DNA of 6,307 bases. It comes from Planctomycetota bacterium. GTDB taxonomy: Bacteria; Planctomycetota; Planctomycetia; Planctomycetales; Planctomycetaceae. Below are positions 1 through 6,307 of the stretch, one piece after another (positions within the stretch are counted from its first letter, which is position 1; each line of letters begins with the position of its first letter). The position numbers were made by a program, and so were the translations under genes. The notes below the pieces were generated by a model. The model ran no database searches. It had not been told where the DNA came from and worked only from the letters and a program-made list of their open reading frames with translations. The DNA is taken from positions 1 to 6,307 of the forward strand of contig JAQBZS010000455.1 of NCBI GenBank assembly GCA_027622115.1, in the 5' to 3' direction.

Positions 1-1324
1 GATTGAGATGCGTGTCCCACAGAGTGTTGTAGGTGAGGACGCCCTGCCGTGCTTCATGCATCAACACGTCAGTCACGTTAATAAATTCAATGCCGTGTTC
101 TCCGCAAATTCGTTGCAGGTATTGTGGCAGGTCGGATGGCGACCAGTTCACAACTTCGACCGGTGCATTGTCTCGGAATTCGAGAAACTCGCCGAGGACT
201 CGTCGCTTCACGGGCATAAAGACAAACCATGGCTTGATGTCGTGTTTGACGGCGGTCTGAGCCCATTCCGCCAAAGCGGACTCGATCAATTCCTTAGTCG
301 ACTCGGTCAGGTCGGACTCGTTCGGCGGGTGGTACAGCGCGGACACTCGGGTGCGTTTCGAGCCGACCACGAAATCTGCGTTGTGGGTGGTCACGGTTCC
401 ATTGACGGCTCGCGGAAATCTGGCCGACACGGCTCGCGACACCGCTCGCAGAAACGACGGTTCCCGATACTGCGAGATGTCGCGGACACTGCGAACACCC
501 GTCGTTTCGAATTCCGTGCGACGTGCCGCTTCCAGCAACATGTCGTCGATGTCGTTGCCTTCAAAGAAGCAGAGAAATGCGTCCGACGTGTTGGGCGACT
601 TTCCGTATTCGCTCAGATAGCAATTATGCGTCAGCGTGCCGGTGTACGAGACTCCTAGATTCTTCACCGGCCGGCCGAGCAACCGACCGACCTGTGTCGA
701 AACCAAGTGCTCGTAGGGCAGGTAGCCGATTTCCGTGAAGGAATCCCCAACGAATACCAGATTCCAATCTTGGAGATCGGTGGGATTGCGAAACCCGAAT
801 TCGTCGTAATGCACTTTCAGCGGCGATTCATGGGGATAGGCATCGGTCTCGGTGGCGTTGATTTTCTGCATCATGGCGGTCAACACGGTGCCGCGCCACA
901 CGTCCGGCCCCGGACGTCGAAAGTACGCGTTGCCGACGGGCTCGATGGGTTGTCGATAATAAATCGGAGTCGCCCGCCAAGCTCGGTCCGCGAAGTTGAA
1001 GTCGTACCCGGACGCGTGCCCGGTGACTTCCGCTAGGCACACGCACACAAAAATCATGATCGCCATGACGGACAGCCCAATACCGGCGGCCGGAAGCCTT
1101 GGTATCAGCAACCCCCAAACGGCGTACACGGCTCCGATGAGCACCATTAATTGCTGAGCCCCGCCGAAACCGGCTTCACCAACTCCGAACCATTCAAGGG
1201 CGCACGCTGCCGTCATCACACTGGCGCCGATCACGATCATCAGTACACGCAACACCCCGACCGCGCGTCTCGTTGAACGTGGGATCGGATTGGCTTGGTG
1301 AAACTGAATCGAGTCGGATTTCAT
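1..1324 (-). CDS. Membrane-anchored SGNH/GDSL-type hydrolase, C-terminus cut by the left window edge
   Basis: The open frame starts at ATG 1324-1322 and gives 441 residues before the edge. Three hydrophobic segments lie at about residues 21-43, 58-78 and 81-98. An Arg-rich N-terminus (R16, R19, R20) points to N-in topology, which puts the rest outside the cytoplasmic membrane. The soluble domain carries the four SGNH blocks in order: GDSF with nucleophile S195, NLG with G224, EGND with N257, and DTHLN with D437 and H439 just before the edge. Such enzymes are esterases, lipases or O-acyl transferases. The DxHxN form and the membrane anchor recall AlgX/AlgJ-like proteins that modify envelope polysaccharides, but the substrate is inferred only loosely. 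A GGGG at 1333-1336 lies 8 bases before the chosen ATG. In-frame ATGs at 1390 and 1408 would add residues that do not look coding. The residues after N441 are outside the window. The family is fairly certain, the role is not. Confidence 0.85.
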   Translation of the reverse strand, partial: MKSDSIQFHQANPIPRSTRRAVGVLRVLMIVIGASVMTAACALEWFGVGEAGFGGAQQLMVLIGAVYAVWGLLIPRLPAAGIGLSVMAIMIFVCVCLAEVTGHASGYDFNFADRAWRATPIYYRQPIEPVGNAYFRRPGPDVWRGTVLTAMMQKINATETDAYPHESPLKVHYDEFGFRNPTDLQDWNLVFVGDSFTEIGYLPYEHLVSTQVGRLLGRPVKNLGVSYTGTLTHNCYLSEYGKSPNTSDAFLCFFEGNDIDDMLLEAARRTEFETTGVRSVRDISQYREPSFLRAVSRAVSARFPRAVNGTVTTHNADFVVGSKRTRVSALYHPPNESDLTESTKELIESALAEWAQTAVKHDIKPWFVFMPVKRRVLGEFLEFRDNAPVEVVNWSPSDLPQYLQRICGEHGIEFINVTDVLMHEARQGVLTYNTLWDTHLN

Positions 1325-1636
1325 GTGATAGGCCCCAAAGTCGGTGAAACACGTTGGAATGCGGTTCGTAAGTGAACACGCAACTCTCATACCTTGCGAT
1401 GGAGGCATGTGATGCAATTCGACGGGCAAATCCGGAGGCGTGTACTGCTCAACGATACGCAAAGTCAAATTGTGCGAGTCTCGCAACTCGTGACGCGAGC
1501 AACCCGAACCGTTGTGTTCGGCCAACTTTAGTGATGCGAAATGGCAACAATGACGGAATTGCGGACCAATCGGTCAAATCGTTTCGTGTTCCGCGAGGTG
1601 TCCGTAAACGTCGGAATCCGGGCGGGTATCTCATGA
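1325..1636. other. 312-base gap with no convincing gene
   Basis: This stretch lies between the end of the repeated-module gene and the start of the SGNH gene, both on the minus strand. A GTG-started frame on the plus strand (1372-1689) crosses it, but it has no ribosome binding site worth the name and its product resembles no family I know. A weak minus-strand promoter is conceivable for the SGNH gene: TTGACT at 1468-1463, an 18-base spacer, then TACACG at 1444-1439. The -10 is poor, so I do not list it separately. Small inverted repeats occur (GACC/GGTC at 1564-1575, CCGAAC/GTTCGG at 1504-1521). No tRNA-like or riboswitch-like fold was recognised. Confidence 0.6.
1504..1521 (-). terminator. 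Weak hairpin, possible transcript end of the DUF1552 operon
   Basis: CCGAAC and GTTCGG form a perfect 6-base-pair stem around a 6-base loop, about 116 bases past the stop of the minus-strand gene ending at 1637. There is no T-run after it in the direction of transcription, so it is not a classical intrinsic terminator. It is the only stem of this size I found in the gap and may be chance. Confidence 0.2.
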
Positions 1637-2818
1637 CTAAAACGGCAGCACCATCTTCGCCCCCTGTGCCTGCTCCTCGCGGGACGTGATTCGCTCTTCC
1701 GGCGGCACTGAAATCCATTTCCAGTTCTCTGCTTTCACTCGAACACAACCGCCGGGCTGATAGCCGGACAGCAACTCCACAAACTTCAAACGCAACTGAA
1801 CTCCGCTGCTGCCCGTCGGCGGGTCTTTGATGTCCTTCCACTCGACGAGTTTGGCGAACTTCCGATCCGAACGGTGAATCCAGGTGCGACGCGTCTTTTC
1901 CGCGACGGCGACTGCGATGCGTTCGTTCTTGTCTCGTCGCAAGTCGTCGATGAGTTCCTGGTCCACTTCGAACAAGGTCAGCGTGACAATGCCGCCGCCG
2001 AAGTCGAATACTTCGACGTGATCGATCCAGCCGGGCGTCCAGTGCTGCCGCTCATACTGGAGATGTCGACGTCGCTGCATTTGGGTCGCAAAGCTGCTGC
2101 TGACGTCATCGAGCCAAATGTCCCCGACTCCAAATTCCCGCCGCCCCCAACCCTGAGCCCAGGCCAGATTCAACTGCACAATGGTGCCGGGTTTGATATC
2201 AGCCAGATCGCTGAGTCGCCGGTCTTTCCAAATGCGAGTGCGCGAATCGATGTCGAACGTATAGGGCGTGTTGATGCCGTCTTTGGTCTTCTTTCCGGTC
2301 GGTTCAACATTGAGTTTTTCCTTCTCGACATCGATCGAGACCACTTTCCATGCCTGCCCTCGATGCTGGTAGAAACTGAAATCGTCTTCCAGCGTGATCG
2401 CGTGATTCTGCGGAATGGTAAAGCGTTTCTGCGCGTCCGGCAGCGGCGGGATGGTGTCTTCCTCGCCCTGCGGTGGCACAACGAAGTAGCCATGCACATG
2501 AGTGCCCAGCGGAACATCGCGAAGTTCCGCGTGGGCTCCGTTGAACCAAACGGTCGCATAAGGCAGCAGAGCGAAGTAGTGCGGCGGGCCGCTCCAGTAC
2601 CGGCCCTTTTCATCGCCATGCAAACGAATGCCACCGCGGCGATTCACCGGATCGAGATAGACCAGTTCCCCGGCGAGATAATGTCCCTTCTCAACCGGTG
2701 CAAACTGGCCGGGCTCGCGAACATCGCCCGCCGGTTCCTGCGCAAAGCTGAGTGACGACAGGCAACACAGAAACACGAGAACTGCGACGTGCCTTTTGGA
2801 CGGAACGAATCGTTTCAT
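1637..2818 (-). CDS. Secreted protein of unknown function with repeated beta-rich modules
   Basis: The product is 393 residues. Residues 1-26 form a Sec signal peptide: basic KRF and KRH, a hydrophobic core, and likely cleavage at SFA-Q. The two cysteines in the core (C18, C19) do not fit a lipobox, so it is probably soluble in the periplasm or secreted. The mature chain shows modules starting near residues 48, 157 and 264. The first two align without gaps from W91 and W197: both have Trp, then Leu at +8, Asp at +10 followed by Val/Ile, and Gly-Thr at +14. Each ends in a 'GT.V' beta turn, reminiscent of the small barrel modules in DUF5666-like proteins; that resemblance is inference. No catalytic motif is visible, and basic and acidic residues dominate the C-terminal 100. 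The gene overlaps the upstream DUF1552 gene by four bases and should be co-translated with it. Function unknown; I am confident that it is a real gene. Confidence 0.85.
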   Translation of the reverse strand: MKRFVPSKRHVAVLVFLCCLSSLSFAQEPAGDVREPGQFAPVEKGHYLAGELVYLDPVNRRGGIRLHGDEKGRYWSGPPHYFALLPYATVWFNGAHAELRDVPLGTHVHGYFVVPPQGEEDTIPPLPDAQKRFTIPQNHAITLEDDFSFYQHRGQAWKVVSIDVEKEKLNVEPTGKKTKDGINTPYTFDIDSRTRIWKDRRLSDLADIKPGTIVQLNLAWAQGWGRREFGVGDIWLDDVSSSFATQMQRRRHLQYERQHWTPGWIDHVEVFDFGGGIVTLTLFEVDQELIDDLRRDKNERIAVAVAEKTRRTWIHRSDRKFAKLVEWKDIKDPPTGSSGVQLRLKFVELLSGYQPGGCVRVKAENWKWISVPPEERITSREEQAQGAKMVLPF

Positions 2819-2829
2819 GCCTCGACCTC
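2815..2829 (-). promoter_or_regulatory. ATGA start/stop overlap with internal ribosome binding site
   Basis: The TGA stop of the DUF1552 gene (2817-2815) overlaps the ATG of the next gene (2818-2816). A GAGG at 2829-2826, inside the last codons of the DUF1552 gene, lies 7 bases before that ATG. This fixes the start of the downstream gene and is the usual arrangement for translational coupling. Confidence 0.8.
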
Positions 2830-4164
2830 GGAAGCTGTGCCGTTGCTGTCGGCGAAGGTGTTGGAATCGAGGCCCATTTTCTGAGCCATCGTCAGCAGGA
2901 GATTGCTGAGGTGAGCCTTGCTGTTGACGGCGTTGTGGTAGATGCCGCGGTGCTTGTCGTAGCCCTGAAAATCCTTCGTCAGGTTGTAGTCCACATGCCG
3001 ACCATGCTTGAGCCCCAGGGCCGTGCCACCGGCCAGCACGAGCGGCAGGCTCGCGTTTCCATGACTGTGCCCGTACGCCATCCCGCTGCCGTAAAGTGCC
3101 ATGGTCGTATCGAGCAGCGGGCCGTCGGCGTCGTGCGTTTCGCGCAGTCGATCGAGAAAGTAGCTGAACTGCTGGAAGTTGAACGAGTCGCTCGCCAACA
3201 GGTCGTTCAGCAGCTTGGGGTTCCCGTTGTGATGCGACAGGGAATGTCGATCCTGCTTGATGCCGATCTCGGGGACCGCCGGGCCGGTGCCTTCATTGCC
3301 CGTGCTGAACGTCGCCACTCGCGTCATGTCGGTTTGAAACGCCAGCACGATGATGTCGTACATCGTGCGGAGATAGTCGCCGAGTTGCTCCAGCGAAATC
3401 GAACGATTCATCTTTGATCGATCTGCCGGTGCAACTTGCGGACGCGGAACATCGAGCCATTTGTCAGCCCGTTCGGTGCGGATCTCGACTTCGCGAACGG
3501 ACGTCAGGTACTGCTCCAGTCGCCCCTTGTCTGCTTGACCAAGTTGGCGATCCAATTCGCGAGCTTCGTTCAGCACGGCATCCAGAATAGATCCACGCCG
3601 TTGCAAGCCGCGTCGCTGCTTTTCAACTCCGCCGGTCGGTTCCTGAAACAGTTCCCGAAAGACGACACCCGGATTCGCCTGCGCCGGCAACTGAATGCCG
3701 TCGGCGTTGTACGACAGCGAATGTCCCTGATTGCTCAATTCAATCGACGAGAATCGTGTCTGGGGCGCGGTCACCTGCGCCATGAACTGATCCACCGAAA
3801 TGGAATTCCGCTCGGCCTGTCCGATCTTCGCGCCCGTCAGCCAGATCGAGCTGCAATTGTGATGATTCCCCAATCCATGTGGATGATACAACCCGCTGAT
3901 CGGCGTGATGACATCCCGATGCTTCGCCAGAGACGCCAGTGGCTTCGACAACTGGTACTCGGTCCCGGCCGACTTCATCTGATACTCTTGTGTGTTGACT
4001 CCATTGGGCAGGTAAATGAACACGCTGCGTCGCGGTCGTGGTCGTTGGTCTGCAGCCAGCAGCGGCTTCATGCAGTCCAGCAAAGGCAACGCGAGCGACA
4101 CTCCCAAACCACGCAGAACATGCCGCCGATTGAGCAGCCAGTTCTGGGAGAGAAAGTTTGACAT
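2815..4164 (-). CDS. Tat-exported DUF1552 (HXXSHH family, PF07586) protein
   Basis: The product is 449 residues, a normal length for this planctomycete-rich family of unknown function. The N-terminus has a twin-arginine signal (NRRHVL, R13 and R14) followed by a hydrophobic stretch to about residue 38, so it is probably exported folded. The family-defining motif is exact: HSLSHH at 307-312. Other histidine clusters follow the family pattern: H94, H96, H101 and H102 in the segment before SSIWLTG, and H366 and H368 in GSGMAYGHSHGN. These clusters suggest metal binding and recall the alkaline phosphatase-like superfamily seen in the related DUF1501 proteins; that is inference. In planctomycetes these genes commonly follow a large DUF1587/1592/1588/1585 cytochrome-like gene. 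Here the upstream neighbour is instead a divergent beta-propeller gene, and the operon partner is the repeated-module protein downstream. The start is supported by AGGA 8 bases upstream. Confidence 0.95.
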   Translation of the reverse strand: MSNFLSQNWLLNRRHVLRGLGVSLALPLLDCMKPLLAADQRPRPRRSVFIYLPNGVNTQEYQMKSAGTEYQLSKPLASLAKHRDVITPISGLYHPHGLGNHHNCSSIWLTGAKIGQAERNSISVDQFMAQVTAPQTRFSSIELSNQGHSLSYNADGIQLPAQANPGVVFRELFQEPTGGVEKQRRGLQRRGSILDAVLNEARELDRQLGQADKGRLEQYLTSVREVEIRTERADKWLDVPRPQVAPADRSKMNRSISLEQLGDYLRTMYDIIVLAFQTDMTRVATFSTGNEGTGPAVPEIGIKQDRHSLSHHNGNPKLLNDLLASDSFNFQQFSYFLDRLRETHDADGPLLDTTMALYGSGMAYGHSHGNASLPLVLAGGTALGLKHGRHVDYNLTKDFQGYDKHRGIYHNAVNSKAHLSNLLLTMAQKMGLDSNTFADSNGTASEVEA

Positions 4165-4172
4165 GTTCAGTT

Positions 4173-4177
4173 TCCTG
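4173..4177 (-). promoter_or_regulatory. Ribosome binding site of the DUF1552 gene
   Basis: On the minus strand, CAGGA (with AGGA at 4176-4173) lies 8 bases before the ATG at 4164. It supports that start, which also gives a complete Tat signal peptide. Confidence 0.7.
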
Positions 4178-4251
4178 TCAGGGGTTCAATACAACGGCCC
4201 GGCGTTCGGCTCGGCACAAGCGTCCGCCGTGACGAGCGATGTCGTCATTCT

Positions 4252-4268
4252 ACCGTGATACAAACGGT
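4252..4268. promoter_or_regulatory. Small dyad ACCGT-N7-ACGGT, possible operator
   Basis: ACCGT at 4252-4256 and ACGGT at 4264-4268 are perfect inverted repeats 7 bases apart. They lie 26 bases before the beta-propeller ATG and overlap the candidate minus-strand promoter. Spacing and position would suit a dimeric regulator, but arms of five bases occur by chance at about this rate in 130 bases. Confidence 0.2.
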
Positions 4269-4278
4269 TTCATAAAAC

Positions 4279-4283
4279 GAGGA
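4279..4283 (+). promoter_or_regulatory. Ribosome binding site of the beta-propeller gene
   Basis: GAGGA lies 11 bases before the ATG at 4295, slightly long but acceptable. The chosen start gives a complete signal peptide. Confidence 0.6.
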
Positions 4284-4294
4284 ATCGTCTTGCC

Positions 4295-5635
4295 ATGAAT
4301 CGTAAACCGCTAATCGTACTGTTTGTGCTGTGCCTGGTTCGCTTCTTCGCGAGTAATTCCGCTTTCGGCGACAACTGGCCAGGATGGCGAGGGCCAACGG
4401 GCCAAGGGTTGAGCAATGAGTCCGATCTTCCCGTGAAGTGGAGCAAGACGGACAACGTCCGCTGGAAAGTTCCGCTGCCCCATGCAGGAAATTCATCGCC
4501 GATCATCTGGGGCGATCGTGTCTTTCTGACTCAGGCGTCGGAGAAAACTCAGCGGCCATTGGAAAATGCCCGTAAGGACACTTCGATCGGCGCATGGGGG
4601 GTGTCGGAGAAACGGTCGTTGATCTGCATCCAGCGCACCTCCGGTAAGATTCTGTGGCAGCGCGACGTCGTCTACAAAGAGCCCGAAGTAACGCACGGCA
4701 CCAATCCGTTCTGTTCGGCCACGCCAGTCACCGACGGCGAACGCGTGATTGCCCATCACGGTTCGGCTGGCCTGGTCTGCTACGACATTCAGGGCAGACT
4801 GCTTTGGAATTACGACCACGACAAGCTCCATCATATTTGGGGAAACGCTTCTTCCCCAATTCTCTACGGTGACCTTGTGATCATCTGGTGCGGACCTGGA
4901 GACCGTCAGTTTCTGCTGGCAGTCGATCGATGCACCGGCAAGAAGGTCTGGGAGCACGTTGAGCCGGACGGAAACTCGGGCGAATCCGGCAAGCTGCTTG
5001 GCACCTGGGCGACACCGATCATCGTGCGAATCGGGGACCAGGATCAATTGATCATGCCGATTCCTTACAAGTTCAAAGCCTTCGCGCCAAAGACGGGCCG
5101 CGAACTGTGGGCGAGTGACGACCGCAGAAGTTACGTTTACGGTTCGGCGATCTTCGAGGACGGCGTCGCGGTCAGCGGCAATACCATTTACAAGCTCGGC
5201 CTGGAGGGCGTGGTCGAACAGAAACGTCTTCGTAAAGGCCCCGGAAAAGGGCCGCACAGCGGAGTCCTCGCCGGCGGCTACCTCTACGTGGGCGGCGTGG
5301 CACCGGCCTGTATTGAACTCGCCACCGGCGACGACGTTTGGAAAGCGCAGATTCAGCAACGGCCGGGAACCACGGAGACGTGGGGCTCAATGGTGCATGC
5401 CGGCGACAAGCTCTACTTCACTGACCAGCGCGGAGCGACGCTCGTACTTGCTGCCGGGCCGAAATACCAAGTGGTCGGGTTGAACAAACTCAATGAGCGC
5501 ACAAACGCATCAATTGCCGTCTCGCAGGGTGACATATTGATCCGCACCTGGAAGCAACTGTGGTGCATTGGCAAAACTTCGGACGAAAAAGATCCCAAGA
5601 CGCCAGGCGTCACTCCGAGTGGTTCCCAGAACTGA
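4295..5635 (+). CDS. Secreted PQQ-like beta-propeller repeat protein
   Basis: The product is 446 residues. Residues 1-25 form a Sec signal peptide with likely cleavage at AFG-D. The mature chain opens with NWPGWRGPTGQGLS (27-40), the signature of a very common planctomycete family of exported PQQ-like propellers. About seven to eight blades follow. They are recognisable by 'SSP/ATP' strand starts (68, 142, 187, 239), 'GD.V' turns (73, 192) and blade-closing 'TGK.LW' or 'TGRELW' segments (115-121, 214-219, 267-272, 343-349). These Trp-docking-like repeats are the family hallmark; cofactor binding is not shown, and most members have no known enzyme activity. The mature protein has seven cysteines (C111, C140, C162, C199, C213, C339, C424), rather many for an exported protein. 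A Pro/Ser/Lys-rich tail after residue 427 is probably disordered. It is divergent from the DUF1552 operon and may share its control. Confidence 0.92.
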   Translation: MNRKPLIVLFVLCLVRFFASNSAFGDNWPGWRGPTGQGLSNESDLPVKWSKTDNVRWKVPLPHAGNSSPIIWGDRVFLTQASEKTQRPLENARKDTSIGAWGVSEKRSLICIQRTSGKILWQRDVVYKEPEVTHGTNPFCSATPVTDGERVIAHHGSAGLVCYDIQGRLLWNYDHDKLHHIWGNASSPILYGDLVIIWCGPGDRQFLLAVDRCTGKKVWEHVEPDGNSGESGKLLGTWATPIIVRIGDQDQLIMPIPYKFKAFAPKTGRELWASDDRRSYVYGSAIFEDGVAVSGNTIYKLGLEGVVEQKRLRKGPGKGPHSGVLAGGYLYVGGVAPACIELATGDDVWKAQIQQRPGTTETWGSMVHAGDKLYFTDQRGATLVLAAGPKYQVVGLNKLNERTNASIAVSQGDILIRTWKQLWCIGKTSDEKDPKTPGVTPSGSQN

Positions 5636-5865
5636 CGATAGACACCAGACGACCAGACGGGGCCTTTCGACTCCACACGCATCACTGCTTCACATGTCGA
5701 AATCTTGTGGTCGCATGCCGCGGCTTCACCCTACGCAACTTCAACGGGACACGTGATCCTCTCATTCCAAAACGCCACCTGACATGTGCTTGGCCTTCTG
5801 CGATGATTTGGGTTGAATTGAAACCGAAACCGATCACTCCCCGAAACAATTTTGGAGTGCACCTC
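5636..5865. other. 230-base gap between the beta-propeller and Uma2 genes
   Basis: No gene is visible. There is no clear intrinsic terminator after the beta-propeller stop; a short repeat (CCAGACGACCAGAC) follows it instead. Near the right end an imperfect stem pairs 5805-5814 with 5822-5831 (8 of 10 positions, 7-base loop), just upstream of the hairpin at 5835-5859. A promoter for the Uma2 gene should lie here, but I could not identify one. Confidence 0.5.
5835..5859 (+). promoter_or_regulatory. Hairpin containing the Shine-Dalgarno of the Uma2 gene
   Basis: CACTCC at 5835-5840 pairs perfectly with GGAGTG at 5854-5859 across a 13-base loop. The loop can add three A-T pairs (AAA 5844-5846 with TTT 5850-5852). 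The 3' arm contains GGAG (5854-5857), the obvious ribosome binding site, 8 bases before the ATG at 5866. If it forms in the transcript it would mask that site and lower translation. The pairing is visible; regulation is inference. Confidence 0.4.
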
Positions 5866-6307
5866 ATGTTTTCCGCGCTTGAAGTCGCTCGGTCATCGAC
5901 GCCCGCTTCTGAGTCTTCCGATCCGATTCCGTCTGACGCGCTTTATGAGGTGATCGACGGAGAAATTGTGGAGTTACCTTCGATGGGCACACGCCAGGAA
6001 GTCTTCACCTCGAAAATGCAGGTCCGGGTCGGGCGTCACGTTGACGTGAACAACTTGGGTCATTTCGTCGTGGAGACCCTGTTTGACTTCACGGAACAAG
6101 TCGGCCACAAGCGGCGTCCCGATCTAGCATTTGTCAGCAAGGACCGGTGGCCATTGACTCGCGAGCCTCCGGATCGAGACGGCTGGCCCGTTGTGCCCAA
6201 TCTGGCTATCGAAGTCGTCAGTCGCAGCAACCTCTGGGAAGCCGGATGGGAGAAAATCGCCGAGTACTTCCAAGTCGGCGTCGAACGCGTGTGGGCGATT
6301 GGACTCA
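5866..6307 (+). CDS. Uma2-family (DUF820) putative nuclease, C-terminus cut by the right window edge
   Basis: 147 residues are visible; the family is usually about 180-200. A Ser-rich N-terminal lead (1-24) precedes the core. The core shows the family landmarks in order: YEVIDGEIVELPSMG (27-41), RRPDLAFV with D86 (83-90), PNLAIEVVSRSN with E116 (111-122), and EKIAEYFQVGVERVWAI with K130 (129-145). Uma2 proteins have a PD-(D/E)XK nuclease-like fold, and D86, E116 and K130 sit where the active-site residues are expected. Family members occur in dozens of copies in planctomycete and cyanobacterial genomes; their biological role is largely unknown. The usual SPS-N/D is SRSN here, and the stretch after it (LWEAGW) lacks the common Asp. 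The start is supported by GGAG 8 bases upstream. The gene appears to be a stand-alone unit. Confidence 0.9.
   Translation, partial: MFSALEVARSSTPASESSDPIPSDALYEVIDGEIVELPSMGTRQEVFTSKMQVRVGRHVDVNNLGHFVVETLFDFTEQVGHKRRPDLAFVSKDRWPLTREPPDRDGWPVVPNLAIEVVSRSNLWEAGWEKIAEYFQVGVERVWAIGL

Larger units (their letters stand above)
4165..4294. promoter_or_regulatory. Divergent control region between the DUF1552 and beta-propeller genes
   Basis: The 130 bases separate two divergently transcribed genes, so promoters for both must lie here or in the flanking coding ends. I see no clear TTGACA/TATAAT pair in either direction. The best minus-strand candidate is TTTATG, an 18-base spacer, then TAGAAT, spanning about 4245 to 4274. 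For the plus strand, a CATAAA at 4271-4276 is a weak -10 candidate. Planctomycete promoters are poorly defined, so these are guesses. Confidence 0.35.

Noticed and set aside
8..658. Plus-strand open frame of 216 codons over the SGNH gene
   Set aside because: It lies antisense to the clearly coding SGNH domain with intact catalytic blocks, and its product resembles no family.
1372..1689. GTG-started plus-strand frame of 105 codons across the gap
   Set aside because: No ribosome binding site, unconvincing composition, and it overlaps the end of the opposing gene. A small unknown protein cannot be excluded, but nothing supports it.
1874..2755. Plus-strand open frame of 293 codons
   Set aside because: Antisense to the repeated-module gene, which has a signal peptide, a ribosome binding site and operon coupling. 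The plus frame has none of these.
2752..3417. Plus-strand open frame of 221 codons
   Set aside because: Antisense to the DUF1552 gene, whose HxxSHH motif is in the minus frame.
3436..4161. Plus-strand open frame of 241 codons
   Set aside because: Antisense shadow of the N-terminal half of DUF1552, with no recognisable domain.
4493..5359. Minus-strand open frame of 288 codons
   Set aside because: Antisense to the beta-propeller gene; its sequence mirrors the propeller repeats and has no independent features.
5636..5680. Possible terminator or repeat array after the beta-propeller stop
   Set aside because: There is only a short CCAGAC duplication with no stem and no T-run. Two copies do not make an array.
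5691..5788. Perfect 8-base inverted repeat CACATGTC (5691-5698) and GACATGTG (5781-5788)
   Set aside because: The arms are 82 bases apart with no extension, and each contains the self-complementary ACATGT. A match like this is expected by chance in a gap of this length.

Overview
The window looks like part of a Planctomycetota chromosome, probably of the order Planctomycetales. Three things support this. There is a DUF1552 protein with an exact HxxSHH motif. There is a secreted PQQ-type beta-propeller that begins its mature chain with the WPGWRGPTGQG signature. There is a Uma2-family (DUF820) gene of the kind that is greatly expanded in planctomycetes and cyanobacteria. Gene spacing is loose (gaps of 130 to 312 bases), and long spurious open frames lie antisense to the real genes. 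I see no tRNA, rRNA, CRISPR array, transposase or integrase.

Layout from left to right. (1) Positions 1-1324, minus strand: an SGNH-fold hydrolase with three N-terminal membrane segments. It runs off the left edge immediately after its catalytic Asp/His block. (2) Positions 1325-1636: a gap with no convincing gene. (3) Positions 1637-2818, minus strand: a secreted protein of unknown function built from repeated beta-rich modules. (4) Positions 2815-4164, minus strand: the Tat-exported DUF1552 protein. Its stop codon overlaps the start of gene 3 by four bases (ATGA), so genes 4 and 3 form a tight two-gene operon. (5) Positions 4165-4294: a short divergent control region with a small dyad. (6) Positions 4295-5635, plus strand: the secreted PQQ-like beta-propeller protein. 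(7) Positions 5636-5865: a gap ending in a small hairpin that contains the Shine-Dalgarno sequence of the next gene. (8) Positions 5866-6307, plus strand: a Uma2-family protein cut by the right edge.

Four of the five proteins are predicted to act outside the cytoplasm: two carry Sec signal peptides, one a Tat signal, and one a membrane anchor that should place its catalytic domain outside. The DUF1552 gene and its downstream partner are probably made together. The divergent beta-propeller gene may share control with them. The SGNH and Uma2 genes are probably independent neighbours. No enzymatic pathway can be reconstructed from this window. The least explained element is the DUF1552 plus repeated-module pair; the rest is typical planctomycete gene content.
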